Below are positions 1-8,459 of a DNA stretch of 64,000 nt, piece by piece. The DNA is from Pseudomonas chlororaphis (lineage in GTDB: Bacteria; Pseudomonadota; Gammaproteobacteria; Pseudomonadales; Pseudomonadaceae). The notes under the pieces were generated by a model. The model was not told the origin of the DNA. It ran no database searches and saw only the letters and a program-made list of their open reading frames with translations. The stretch lies in NCBI RefSeq assembly GCF_003731765.1, contig NZ_MOAL01000008.1, positions 744,001-808,000 of the forward strand, in the 5' to 3' direction. The position numbers and the translations under genes are program-made. Position 1 is the first letter of the stretch. Every line of letters begins with the position of its first letter.

Positions 1-120
1 CCAGCAGGGTGATGCCGACAGGCCAATCTGGTCGGCCAGGGTCTGATTGGTGATCCGGCCGTCCTCCTGCAAAGCGGCAAGAATCCGGGTGTCGATGAGG
101 CTCAAGGCTGGATCGGTCAT
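1..120 (-). CDS. Lrp/AsnC-family transcriptional regulator, N-terminal part (cut by window edge)
   Basis: The reverse strand from 120 reads MTDPALSLIDTRILAALQED, followed by GRITNQTLADQIGLSASPCW. This is the N-terminal winged helix-turn-helix of the Lrp/AsnC (feast/famine) family; the segment 'D..IL..LQ.DGRI.N..LA..IGLS.SPC' is typical. The protein runs off the left edge, so the ligand-binding RAM domain is not visible. It is divergent from the DUF2000 gene at 272, with about 150 bp between the two starts. A local regulator often controls its divergent neighbour, so the DUF2000 gene and perhaps the LysE exporter are candidate targets. That role is an inference. Confidence 0.85.
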   Translation of the reverse strand, partial: MTDPALSLIDTRILAALQEDGRITNQTLADQIGLSASPCW

Positions 121-271
121 ATCTTTCTTCCTGTACACATATGCGGGTAAATTTCACCCAAAACTACCTCAACAGCAATACAACTAGACACTTTTTACCC
201 AGGCACGCGGTATATGCTTATTCCCGCCCCGCGCCCTGGAAGCAGCGGGTCCAGCACTCTTGAGGTCCGCC

Positions 272-694
272 ATGAAGTTCGATGCCAGCCTGCATAAATG
301 CGTGATTATTGTGGATAGCGCCCTCGGGCCGGGGCACGCCATCAATGCGGCCAGTGTCATCGGGGTCAGCCTGGGAACCACGGTGACGGGCCTGGTGGGG
401 CCGGACATGTCCAGCCAGGACCAGGTGAACTACCCCGGGGTGATTTATGCCCCGCTGCCGATTCTTCTGGCCAGCAACGAGGCGATTCGCGGCATCCACA
501 GCCAGCTCATGACCGACGAAGAGGTGCACAGCATTCCCTTCAGCGCCCTGGCCCAGTCCTGCAAGACCTATGTCGAGTACGAGTCGCGGATCAATCAGGC
601 CCACAGTTCAGGCATCGAGCTGGTGGCCCTGGGCTTGATTGGCCCGAAGAAGACCATCAACCGACTGACCGGCAGCCTGCAACTGTTCAGGTAA
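272..694 (+). CDS. DUF2000 family protein
   Basis: This 140-residue protein starts MKFDASLHKCVIIVD and shows the DUF2000 pattern: an 'ALGPGHAINAASVIGVSLG' stretch at about 18-36 and a YPGVIYAPLPIL stretch near 56-67. The fold resembles peptidyl-tRNA hydrolase II, but the function is unknown. An in-frame TTG lies 12 nt upstream. The ATG at 272 is preferred because a GAGG motif sits just ahead of it. It is divergent from the Lrp-type regulator and co-oriented with the LysE-family gene 80 bp downstream. DUF2000 genes next to Lrp regulators and LysE exporters suggest amino-acid handling, which is inference only. Confidence 0.85.
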   Translation: MKFDASLHKCVIIVDSALGPGHAINAASVIGVSLGTTVTGLVGPDMSSQDQVNYPGVIYAPLPILLASNEAIRGIHSQLMTDEEVHSIPFSALAQSCKTYVEYESRINQAHSSGIELVALGLIGPKKTINRLTGSLQLFR

Positions 695-773
695 CGGCCG
701 CCGCCCTCCAGCACCGGCCATGCAGGCCACCGAGCACTCACCGCCCGCCCCCCCTTTTTGTCGAGATTGCCCC

Positions 774-1400
774 ATGCTGGACCTGTCGCAAATCCTCACC
801 TACGCCGCCGCCCTCGGCATCGCCGCCGCCATCCCAGGGCCCGGAATGGCCGCCTTGGTGGCCCGCAGCGTCAGCGGCGGATTGCTGCCGGGCTTCAGCC
901 TGTTGCTGGGGATCATCCTCGGCGACCTGATCTACCTGTCATTCGCGGTCTTCGGGCTGACCCTGATCGCCCACCACTTCAGCGCCCTGTTTGCCGTGGT
1001 CCGCTGGGGGGCCGCCGCCTACCTGGGCTACCTGGCCTGGCAATTCTGGTTTGCCGCACATCAACCCGTGAGCCTGGGCAAACCCATCGACCGCCGGGAG
1101 TTGCTGTCGGCCTGGTTCTCGGGCTTGACCATCACCCTGGGCAACCCCAAGACCATTGCCTTTTACCTGGCCCTGCTGCCCCTGGTGATCAACCTAGAGT
1201 CCATCTCCCTGCAAACCTGGGGCTTGATGCTGGTGCCCTTGACCGCCCTGGTGTTGCTGGCGGTGGGCACGGTGTTTGTCCTGGGCGCCGTTCGCGTGCG
1301 CCACCTGCTCGCCAGCCTGCGCGCCCAACAACTGCTGTTCAGGGGCGCCGCGGTAATCATGCTCGGCGCCGCCGGGGCCATGCTGCTCCAGCACGCCTGA
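774..1400 (+). CDS. LysE/RhtB-family amino acid exporter
   Basis: This 208-residue, very hydrophobic protein has about six predicted membrane helices. It carries the LysE-family hallmarks: an early 'PGPGMAALVARSVSGG' motif at about 19-34 and a 'GNPKTIAFYLALLP' motif at about 122-135. Such proteins export amino acids or related metabolites across the inner membrane. The open frame extends upstream to 720, but the extra 18 residues are proline-rich and unlike the family, so the ATG at 774 is chosen. It follows the DUF2000 gene and may share its transcript. The substrate cannot be told from sequence. Confidence 0.88.
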   Translation: MLDLSQILTYAAALGIAAAIPGPGMAALVARSVSGGLLPGFSLLLGIILGDLIYLSFAVFGLTLIAHHFSALFAVVRWGAAAYLGYLAWQFWFAAHQPVSLGKPIDRRELLSAWFSGLTITLGNPKTIAFYLALLPLVINLESISLQTWGLMLVPLTALVLLAVGTVFVLGAVRVRHLLASLRAQQLLFRGAAVIMLGAAGAMLLQHA

Positions 1401-1603
1401 CGCCACCCCGCCCTGCTCGGCCCCGTTGACCCGGCGCAATGCCCGGCCGCCGCCTGTAGCGGAAGATGCGCCCCAGGCTGCGACCCGCCCCTCGCCGCCC
1501 GCCAACGGCGGAAGCCGCTAATCGGGCCGCGTATTTTTTTGCCGGCCCCGCGTTCACTTTAAACAGCCCCCGCCGATAACCACCTCAAGGACCACGAGCC
1601 ACG

Positions 1604-2548
1604 ATGAGCGATCACCACATGCAGACCTGTATCAACAACCTCATGGAGCAGGGTGCCCATCTGTTTGGAGAGATTCTGGATGTACCCCGGACCCAGGCGC
1701 TGTACCGCGACATGATCGCCGCGCGGGTGTTTGGGGGTGAGCTGTTCATGGATCAGGCCGAATACCTGGCCCAGGAAAACCACTTCAACGCCAACCCGAC
1801 CAAGACCTTCAACTTCCTCAACCAGTTTGAATCGCAACTGCAATTCATCGAGCAGGACCCGCGCCTGACCGCCGTGCTGGACCAGGTGCTGGGCGACGAT
1901 TATGAGGTGGTGATCAAGAAGGCCGTCTGCGGTGTGCCGGACGCCTGGCTACCGGACTGGATTCGGGAACGAATCCGCGACGTGAACGTGGCCAACCTGG
2001 GGCCCTACATCAAGAAGCCCTACCGCGACATCACCTATTTCCGCGGCATAGACTTCCACCAGGACATCATCGACTGGCCCCAAGGCCGGGTGGACCTGGA
2101 CCCTTCGACCTTTCTCACGCTCTACGTCTATTTGCACGAAGTGTCCGAGCACGACTCGCCCCTGCACCTGATGCCCGGCAGCCACCGGTTCGGCGCCACG
2201 CTGTTCCCCCATCACCTGCAACACCTGGACGGCGACCGTTGGGTGTACAGCGATGACCAGGGCAATAGCGTGCCCTGCACCGACCAACGACTGACCGGAG
2301 GCCCGGGTTATGTCGGGCTCTGGCACAACTGCACCCTGCACGGCACACGCCCAGTGGCCCACGAGTCGGAGCAGTTTCGCTTGTCGCTGCGCTACCTGCT
2401 GGGCAAGTCCAATGGCCACACTGCCAAGACCGGCATCGATGAGATCAACCGCCACATCAGTGGCGAGTTGAGGCCCATCAGGACCCGGCGCGACCTGGAT
2501 GCCAAGGGGGTCGCGCAGATCCGCGGCAACATCATTAACAACAACTGA
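1604..2548 (+). CDS. Phytanoyl-CoA dioxygenase (PhyH)-type Fe(II)/2-oxoglutarate oxygenase
   Basis: This 314-residue protein has the PhyH metal-binding pattern: H152-x-D154 in 'GIDFHQDIID', a distal His at about 246 in 'CTLHGTRP', and an Arg at about 259 in 'QFRLSLRY' that could bind 2-oxoglutarate. A 'LMPGSHRFG' segment (about 189-197) is also typical. Members hydroxylate varied small molecules, so the substrate is not predictable. It precedes the GT61/FdtA/FdtB cassette by 161 bp on the same strand. It could modify the sugar or its acceptor, but no overlap ties it to that cassette. Dioxygenase chemistry is well supported and the role is unknown. Confidence 0.85.
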   Translation: MSDHHMQTCINNLMEQGAHLFGEILDVPRTQALYRDMIAARVFGGELFMDQAEYLAQENHFNANPTKTFNFLNQFESQLQFIEQDPRLTAVLDQVLGDDYEVVIKKAVCGVPDAWLPDWIRERIRDVNVANLGPYIKKPYRDITYFRGIDFHQDIIDWPQGRVDLDPSTFLTLYVYLHEVSEHDSPLHLMPGSHRFGATLFPHHLQHLDGDRWVYSDDQGNSVPCTDQRLTGGPGYVGLWHNCTLHGTRPVAHESEQFRLSLRYLLGKSNGHTAKTGIDEINRHISGELRPIRTRRDLDAKGVAQIRGNIINNN

Positions 2549-2709
2549 GCGGGCCCCTTTCAGGCCGCCCCGGCAGCCTTTGTGAAAACGACTGCGTTCG
2601 GCAACACGGTCCAGAAAACAGGCTCGGAATGCTCATTTACAACCAGTAGACTTGCGCTTCCTCGCCTGCTGCGGGGGCGGGTGATGTTTAGACGTGGTAC
2701 GAGGGCTGT

Positions 2710-4281
2710 ATGGCAATAAGGGCAGCACAGAAAACCCCCATCCTGATTTTTGGAACCGGTGCCGGTGGCATCAGCTTCTATAAAAACTGCCGTGCCCGTT
2801 ACAACGTGGTCGGCTTTCTGGACAACAACCAGCAGAAGCATGGGCAGACCCTGTTTGGCAAAACCATCCACGCCCCGCAGCAACTGGGCAGCCTGGCCTT
2901 CGAAAAAATCATCATCGCCAGCGACTACTACCGGGACATCTACCCACAACTGGTGGATGAGCTGGCAGTCAGCGAAGACAAGATCAGCATCTTCCATAAG
3001 CAGCTTTCCCCACCCAACCTGCGGCAGCGTTGCAACGCGCGCCTGGAGCGCCTGGGTTACGAGCTGATGTGCCGCCGCGAGGGGCTGATTTCCGACTGGC
3101 TGTACCGGTTGTTCTTCAAGCAACAGAACCCGCTCGGCAGCATCAGCCGCTGCAAGCTGCGCTGGCTGGATGAAGTCAGTACGAACAAGGTCCATGTGTT
3201 TCGCCCAGCCGTGGCCGGTAGCGTTCAAGGCCCGCGATTCGTTGGCCAAGCGACACCGGCAACCGCCATCACCCTGCCTGAAGTGGCCCTGTATCGCTTC
3301 CAGCAGGCCCAGGTCTGCTCGGTGTCGCGCTCGGTGATTCTGGCCGATGGCCAAGTGATTGCCGAACGTGTGGTGACCGCACCCTCTGCCGATGCCGACT
3401 ACAGCGGCGCCCACCTGCTTTACCACGGCCGCACCCTGGCCCTGGCCCGACGCGGCCAGAACCAGCCCATCGCCAAGGGCCTGCTGGTCAGCGGTGGCAG
3501 CGAGGTCAACTACTACCACTGGGTGCTGGAGATACTCAGCCAACTGCAGTTCATTGCCGAGCTGCCCAGCGCCTACGACGACTACCCGGTGCTGATTTCC
3601 CAGCACAGCCAGAACATCCCCTCCATCAAGGCCCTGATCGCCAGCCTGGGCATTGCCAGGCCCGTGGTGTTCTTGAACAGCGTCACTTCTTACTGCGTGG
3701 CCGATTTGCTGCTGATCAGCGCACCGAACAATTGCGTGCCCAACTTCAAGGGTTCGGCCTACAGCCGGGCCGAGAACAGCTTCGCCCGCCCCGAGTCGAT
3801 CCAGTTCCTGCGGGACAAGGCCCTGGCGTTGACCGCCGGCATCGACCGGGCATCCCTGCCCAAGCGGGTGTTCCTCGGCCGCAAGGGCTTTTTGCGCCCC
3901 TACAACCAGGCCGAAGTACTGGCCCGCATCGAAGCCCTGGGCTTTGTCTGCGTGTACATGGAAGAACAGGACATTCACCACCAAGTGGCGATCATGGCCA
4001 ACGCCGAGGTGATCATCGGCCCGACCGGCGCGGCCTGGACCAACATCATCTTTGCTTCCCAAGGGGCGAAGGCCCTGTGCTGGATGGCCAAGGAGGCAGG
4101 GGAACTGTCCTGCTTCTCCAACCTGGCGGACATCGTCGGCGTTGAAATGGACTACATCCCCTACCAGGCCGACACGTCAGACTCCCGAGAGATCTATTAC
4201 AAGGAGTACGCCATTGATACCGACGTCATCGTGAGTTGGTTGCAGCGCACTCTGCCGACTTCCCCAAGCGGTCACCTATGA
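2710..4281 (+). CDS. Glycosyltransferase family 61 (DUF563) protein with N-terminal PglD-like Rossmann domain
   Basis: This 523-residue protein has two parts. Residues about 9-95 form a nucleotide-binding Rossmann-like domain ('PILIFGTGAGG' at 10-20, 'VVGFLDNN' at 33-40), similar to the N-terminus of PglD-type sugar acetyltransferases. Residues about 230-480 match the GT61/DUF563 fold, with 'GGSEVNYYHWVLEIL' at 262-276, 'RVFLGRKG' at 386-393 and 'IIGPTGAAWTN' at 435-445. No signal peptide or membrane helix is evident. The TGA stop overlaps the next start (ATGA), so it is translationally coupled to the FdtA-like gene. It probably transfers the amino sugar made by the two downstream enzymes. 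Acceptor and donor are inferred. Confidence 0.8.
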   Translation: MAIRAAQKTPILIFGTGAGGISFYKNCRARYNVVGFLDNNQQKHGQTLFGKTIHAPQQLGSLAFEKIIIASDYYRDIYPQLVDELAVSEDKISIFHKQLSPPNLRQRCNARLERLGYELMCRREGLISDWLYRLFFKQQNPLGSISRCKLRWLDEVSTNKVHVFRPAVAGSVQGPRFVGQATPATAITLPEVALYRFQQAQVCSVSRSVILADGQVIAERVVTAPSADADYSGAHLLYHGRTLALARRGQNQPIAKGLLVSGGSEVNYYHWVLEILSQLQFIAELPSAYDDYPVLISQHSQNIPSIKALIASLGIARPVVFLNSVTSYCVADLLLISAPNNCVPNFKGSAYSRAENSFARPESIQFLRDKALALTAGIDRASLPKRVFLGRKGFLRPYNQAEVLARIEALGFVCVYMEEQDIHHQVAIMANAEVIIGPTGAAWTNIIFASQGAKALCWMAKEAGELSCFSNLADIVGVEMDYIPYQADTSDSREIYYKEYAIDTDVIVSWLQRTLPTSPSGHL

Positions 4282-4676
4282 AAGTCCAACTCGTACAGTT
4301 GCAAACCCACGGCGATGAACGCGGCTCGCTGATTGCCCTGGAAGAAGGGAAGAACATCCCTTTTCAGATCAAGCGCATCTACTACATGTTCGATACCGGC
4401 GAGGGCGTGCGCCGGGGCTATCACGCGCACAAGTCGCTCAAGCAAGTGGCGGTCGCGGTGCGCGGTTCGTGCCGCTTCATGCTGGATGACGGCAAGGAAA
4501 AGATTGATATCCGCCTCGATCACCCCTGCCAGGGCCTGCTGATCGAGTCGTTTATCTGGCGAGAAATGTATGACTTTTCTCCCGACTGCGTGCTGATGGT
4601 GCTGGCGGACAGCCTCTACGATGAAGCCGACTATGTGCGTGACTACGAGACGTTCCAGCAGATGGTCGGTGCCTGA
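4278..4676 (+). CDS. fdtA: FdtA/QdtA-type dTDP-4-keto-6-deoxyglucose 3,4-ketoisomerase (WxcM-like cupin)
   Basis: This 132-residue single-domain cupin has the WxcM/FdtA signature 'RRGYHAHKSLKQ' (45-56), with His49 and His51 in the place of the catalytic histidines. It also has a 'DERGSLIALE' stretch (13-22) and a conserved 'FIWREM' near 92-97. The family moves the 4-keto group of dTDP-4-keto-6-deoxyhexose to C3, feeding an aminotransferase. The start at 4278 is fixed by ATGA overlap with the GT61 gene, and its end overlaps the aminotransferase start. FdtA (galacto product) and QdtA (gluco product) cannot be told apart by eye, so the symbol is by family only. Confidence 0.82.
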   Translation: MKVQLVQLQTHGDERGSLIALEEGKNIPFQIKRIYYMFDTGEGVRRGYHAHKSLKQVAVAVRGSCRFMLDDGKEKIDIRLDHPCQGLLIESFIWREMYDFSPDCVLMVLADSLYDEADYVRDYETFQQMVGA

Positions 4677-5785
4677 TGAAGATTGCCTTTCTTGACCTGA
4701 AAACCATCAACCAGGGCTACGCCGAGGCGTTGAAAGACGCCTGCGCCCGGGTCATCGATTCCGGCTGGTACCTGCAGGGCGAAGAGTTGCGCCAGTTCGA
4801 GGCGGCCTTCGCCCAGTACTGCGGCACGCCCCATGCGGTGGGCGTGGGCAATGGCCTGGACGCACTGTCCCTGGTCCTGCGGGCCTGGAAAGAGCAAGGC
4901 AAACTGCAGGACGGTGACGAGGTCATCGTGCAGAACAACACCTTTATTGCCACGGTCTCGGCGGTGATGGAAAACGGCTTGACGCCGGTGCTGGTGGACA
5001 TCGATCCGGCCACCTACAACCTGGACATGCAGGCGGTAGAAGCGGCCATCACCCCCAAGACCCGGGCGATTATCCCGGTGCACCTGTATGGGCAAATGGC
5101 CCCGATGCCAGAGATCGTCGCCCTGGCCAAGCAACACGGCTTATGGGTCCTGGAAGACTGCGCCCAGGCCCACGGCGCGCAGTGCCAGGGGCGCAAGGCC
5201 GGCCAGTGGGGCGACGCCGGGGCCTTCAGTTTCTACCCCGGCAAAAACCTCGGCGCCCTGGGCGATGCCGGGGCCGTGGTGACCCACGACGACGAACTGG
5301 CGACCCTGGTGCGCGCCCTCGGCAGCTACGGTTCGCGCATCAAGTACCAGCATGAACACGCGGGGGTGAACAGCCGTCTGGATGAGATCCAGGCCGCCAT
5401 GCTGCGGGTCAAACTTGCCCACCTGGATCAGGACACCGAGGCCCGCCGGCAGATCGCCGAGCGCTACCTCGCCGAAATCCGCCACCCGCTGATCCGCCTG
5501 CCCCAGGTCACGCAACGCAGCGCCCATGTCTGGCATCTGTTCGTGATTGCCAGCCCTTGCCGCGACCGCTTGAAGGACTACCTGGAGCGCCATGGTATCC
5601 AGACCATCATCCATTACCCCTTGCCGATACCCAGTCATCGGCCCTATCGCCATTTGTCGCTGTCGGCACGGGCGCAGGAAGCGGCCTTGCACGACAAGAT
5701 CCTGTCATTGCCGCTGTACCACACCCTGAGTCGCGCCGAGCAGGAGCACATCATCACTACCCTCAACCAGTTCGCGCCCGACTAG
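4676..5785 (+). CDS. fdtB: DegT/DnrJ/EryC1-family PLP sugar aminotransferase (FdtB/QdtB-like)
   Basis: This 369-residue fold-type-I PLP enzyme has the nucleotide-sugar aminotransferase hallmarks: 'VGVGNGLDALSLVL' (55-68), 'PVHLYGQMAPM' (134-144), 'VLEDCAQAHGA' (158-168) and the PLP lysine K190 in 'FSFYPGKNLGALGDAG'. It would aminate the 3-keto sugar from the FdtA-like isomerase to give dTDP-Fuc3N or dTDP-Qui3N. The ATG overlaps the stop of the isomerase gene (TGATGA). No FdtC-type acetyltransferase and no rmlA/rmlB are nearby, so the dTDP-4-keto precursor must come from elsewhere in the genome. It converges on the phosphatase gene at 5817. Confidence 0.82.
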   Translation: MKIAFLDLKTINQGYAEALKDACARVIDSGWYLQGEELRQFEAAFAQYCGTPHAVGVGNGLDALSLVLRAWKEQGKLQDGDEVIVQNNTFIATVSAVMENGLTPVLVDIDPATYNLDMQAVEAAITPKTRAIIPVHLYGQMAPMPEIVALAKQHGLWVLEDCAQAHGAQCQGRKAGQWGDAGAFSFYPGKNLGALGDAGAVVTHDDELATLVRALGSYGSRIKYQHEHAGVNSRLDEIQAAMLRVKLAHLDQDTEARRQIAERYLAEIRHPLIRLPQVTQRSAHVWHLFVIASPCRDRLKDYLERHGIQTIIHYPLPIPSHRPYRHLSLSARAQEAALHDKILSLPLYHTLSRAEQEHIITTLNQFAPD

Positions 5786-5791
5786 GGCAGC

Positions 5792-5812
5792 GGAGGGGCC
5801 CACGGCCCCTCC
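5792..5812. terminator. Hairpin between convergent fdtB-like and phosphatase genes
   Basis: A perfect 9-bp stem (GGAGGGGCC / GGCCCCTCC) with a 3-nt loop lies in the 31-bp gap between two convergent genes. Only a weak pyrimidine run follows it on the plus strand. It may terminate both transcripts. Confidence 0.5.
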
Positions 5813-5816
5813 TCTC

Positions 5817-7115
5817 TTACCGCGCCTGGTACTCATAGGGCACCACCGCCGTGCGGTCGATGCCCTGCTCCATCCTCGCCAGCACCTCATTGATCGGGCA
5901 CAGCAAGCCCACGGCGCTGGGTCGGCAATGCCCGTCGAGGTTGAACGACTCGCTCAGCGGCGGGTTGCCAGACGACAAGCCCTGCAAGCTGCGGATCTGA
6001 TCCAGGCTCTGGGCTTCGAACACGATGTGCACAAAACGCTGGCCGCTGCTCACCTCCCGATAACGCTCGAACGCCAGGGTGCTGGCCGGCGGGATGTTGT
6101 TCTGCGGATAAGGGCTCTGCTGCCAGGTAAACCCGAGCATGGTGCGCAAGTAGGAGATGTTGGTGTCGTGGGCCACGTACATCACCAGCGGCACGTTCGG
6201 CGGGCCGCCTTGCACGGCTCCGGCGCCGCTGCCATCGCCCAGGGCCAGGGCGATCTGGTTCATCAACTGCGAACCGCCACGGCTCGCGATATAGGGTGTG
6301 TTGTTGATGAAGTCGTATTTGGCCCTGAGCAGGCCCATCAGGCCAGCCACCGCCTGGGCATCGCGCCCGTGGCCGAAGGCAACCTCGGCCAGTGGCAAAC
6401 CCTCGCTGTATTGCAGGCGAAAGGTCTCCGCCATATTGGCCGCCACGCCCAGGCCCTGGATTTCATAACGCCCGTCCTTGCCCTGCTCCAGACGCCAGGG
6501 CGTGTCGGCCACCGGGCAGGGTTTACCCGGGTCACACACCGCCTGACGCAAGCGCTGCACATCTGCCGTCAGGGCTTTTTGCGCTTGTTCGGCGCTGCCG
6601 CCCATGGCTTGGAGAATCCCCGCCTTGGCCAACTCCGGGTCCAACGCGGCGAAGCTCAGCTTGTCGGTCTGGAACAGCGGGTCCAGCTCGCCGGCAACCG
6701 AGCCGGGTTGCAGGCCGCAGCCCGGGAACAAGCCATCGAGCAGGGCACTGGCGGTGGCGCGGGTACGCTGGATCGGGCTGGCCCAGGCGAACACCTGCCC
6801 CGCCGCCGGGCAGCCTGGGGGCAGCAATCCGGCGTGGCGCAGTTGCTCGCCACGGTAGCGGCCCATCTGCACCGCTGCGGCATAACCATGGCCGGTCAGG
6901 TGGCCGTCCTCCACCGACCAGGCCGGCCAGGCACGGTCCGACACCGCACCCATGTCCTGGGTGTTGCCCGCCGTGGGCGGACGCACACCGTGACGGCTGA
7001 CCTGCACGACTTTTTCCAACTCATAGCCCTTGACCGGCGTACCGGCCTCGGCGCCGGCCTGCAGTGCCAAACCACCCAGCAACAGGCCGATCAGGGACAT
7101 TCTTGAAACAGACAT
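5817..7115 (-). CDS. Periplasmic histidine acid phosphatase (AppA/Agp-type), copy 1
   Basis: This 432-residue protein has a signal peptide (hydrophobic 7-20, Ala-rich cleavage near 22-25). The histidine acid phosphatase motif RHGVRPPT is at 41-48, and the C-terminal proton-donor motif HDTN sits in 'VMYVAHDTNISYL'. Such enzymes release phosphate from phytate, glucose-1-phosphate or other esters in the periplasm. An upstream in-frame start at 7148 is rejected because an AGAAGGA motif precedes the ATG at 7115. It is the last gene of the minus-strand locus and clearly a paralogue of the gene just upstream. Substrate preference cannot be read from sequence. Confidence 0.88.
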   Translation of the reverse strand: MSVSRMSLIGLLLGGLALQAGAEAGTPVKGYELEKVVQVSRHGVRPPTAGNTQDMGAVSDRAWPAWSVEDGHLTGHGYAAAVQMGRYRGEQLRHAGLLPPGCPAAGQVFAWASPIQRTRATASALLDGLFPGCGLQPGSVAGELDPLFQTDKLSFAALDPELAKAGILQAMGGSAEQAQKALTADVQRLRQAVCDPGKPCPVADTPWRLEQGKDGRYEIQGLGVAANMAETFRLQYSEGLPLAEVAFGHGRDAQAVAGLMGLLRAKYDFINNTPYIASRGGSQLMNQIALALGDGSGAGAVQGGPPNVPLVMYVAHDTNISYLRTMLGFTWQQSPYPQNNIPPASTLAFERYREVSSGQRFVHIVFEAQSLDQIRSLQGLSSGNPPLSESFNLDGHCRPSAVGLLCPINEVLARMEQGIDRTAVVPYEYQAR

Positions 7116-7144
7116 GGCGTGTCCTTCTCTGTGAGATCCACGAT

Positions 7145-8437
7145 TCATGGGAATTGATAGGCGGTCAGCGCCGTGCGATCAATCGCCTGGTTCACCTGCC
7201 GGGCGAACATCGCCAATGGGCACAGCACGCCAACCTCGGTGGGCTTGCAACCACCCGGATTGAAGTCCGCCTGCAGGGGCTGGGCCGCCCCCTGCAAAGT
7301 CGTCAGGCCGCGGATCTGGTCCATGCCCTGGGCGACGAAGCGGGTGCGTACAAAGCGCTCGCCGCTGGCGCTGTCGCGATAGCGCTCGAACATCAGGGTC
7401 CCGGTGGGCGGGATGTTGTCCGGCTGGTACTCACCCAGTTGCCAGTGAAAACCGATCATCGAGCGCAGGTGCGAGATGTTGGTGTCGTGGGCCACCAGGA
7501 TCAGCAAGGGCACCGCCGGCGGATTGCCCAGCGGGTCTTGCGTTTCCAGGGGCGTGCCCTGCTCCAGGCTCAAGAGGATCTGGTTCATCATCTGCGAACC
7601 GCCACGGCGAGCGATGTAGGGCGTGTCATTGACGAACTCGTACTTGGCCCGGTGCAGCCGCGACAACGCGCTCACCGCCTGGGCATCCGGCGCATTGCCA
7701 AAAGCCACATCGGCCAGCGGCTTGCCTTCGCTGTAGGCCAGGCGAATGGTCTCGCCAATGGAGGACGCCATGTCCAGGCCCTTGATCTTCAAGCGCCCCT
7801 CATCGTTCTGTTTGAGTACCCAGGGGGTGTCATAGAAGGGGCAGCCTTTACCCTCGGCACAGACCGCGGCCTTGAGCCGGTCCAAGTCCGGTTGCAGACG
7901 CGCCTTGGCCTGTTCCAGGGTGCCGCCCAGGGCTTTGCGCACACCGGCCTCGGCCTGCTTGGGGTCGAGTTGGGCGAACGGCAATTTATCGGTCTGGAAC
8001 AACGGATCGAGCTTGGTGGGCGGCACCTGTGCCTGCTGGCCACAGCCCGGGAACATGCCATCCATCAACGCGGCGATGGTGGCGCGGGTGCGCTGTTTGG
8101 GGCTGGACAGGGCGTAAAAACTGCCTGCCTTGGGGCAGCCCTGAGTGAGCAGGCCGGCACGGCGATATTCATTGGCCTGCCAGGCGCCCATCAGGCTCGA
8201 CGCCAGGTAGCCGTGCCCGGTCAGTTCCCCTTCTCGCACCAGCCAGGTCGGCCAGGCACGGTCAGTGGCCTTGACCATCTTCTGCATGTCGGTGGGCGGA
8301 CGCACCCCGTGGCGGCTGACCTGCACGGCCTTCTCCAACACGTAATGCGCGGGGCTGGCCGGCGCGGCCTGAGCGTTGGGCAACACGCTGCCGGCCAGCA
8401 GGCCGAAGACCCAAGTGATACGTGACAAGGCGGGCAT
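7145..8437 (-). CDS. Periplasmic histidine acid phosphatase (AppA/Agp-type), copy 2
   Basis: This 430-residue protein has a signal peptide (hydrophobic 8-20, 'NAQAAPA' cleavage region). The catalytic RHGVRPPT is at 42-49, and 'LVAHDTNISHLRSMIGF' carries the HDTN motif. It aligns along its whole length with the adjacent copy 1: both have 'GHGY', 'RTRAT', 'LDPLFQTDKL' and 'NDTPYIARRGGSQ'-like blocks. They are therefore a tandem duplication that has diverged. The start at 8437 is preferred over 8470 because GGAAAGG sits 7 nt upstream, although the longer form would overlap the KdgM-like gene by 11 bp. It lies between the outer-membrane channel and the second phosphatase. Confidence 0.88.
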   Translation of the reverse strand: MPALSRITWVFGLLAGSVLPNAQAAPASPAHYVLEKAVQVSRHGVRPPTDMQKMVKATDRAWPTWLVREGELTGHGYLASSLMGAWQANEYRRAGLLTQGCPKAGSFYALSSPKQRTRATIAALMDGMFPGCGQQAQVPPTKLDPLFQTDKLPFAQLDPKQAEAGVRKALGGTLEQAKARLQPDLDRLKAAVCAEGKGCPFYDTPWVLKQNDEGRLKIKGLDMASSIGETIRLAYSEGKPLADVAFGNAPDAQAVSALSRLHRAKYEFVNDTPYIARRGGSQMMNQILLSLEQGTPLETQDPLGNPPAVPLLILVAHDTNISHLRSMIGFHWQLGEYQPDNIPPTGTLMFERYRDSASGERFVRTRFVAQGMDQIRGLTTLQGAAQPLQADFNPGGCKPTEVGVLCPLAMFARQVNQAIDRTALTAYQFP

Positions 8438-8459
8438 GGAAAGACCTTTCCGGAGGTTT

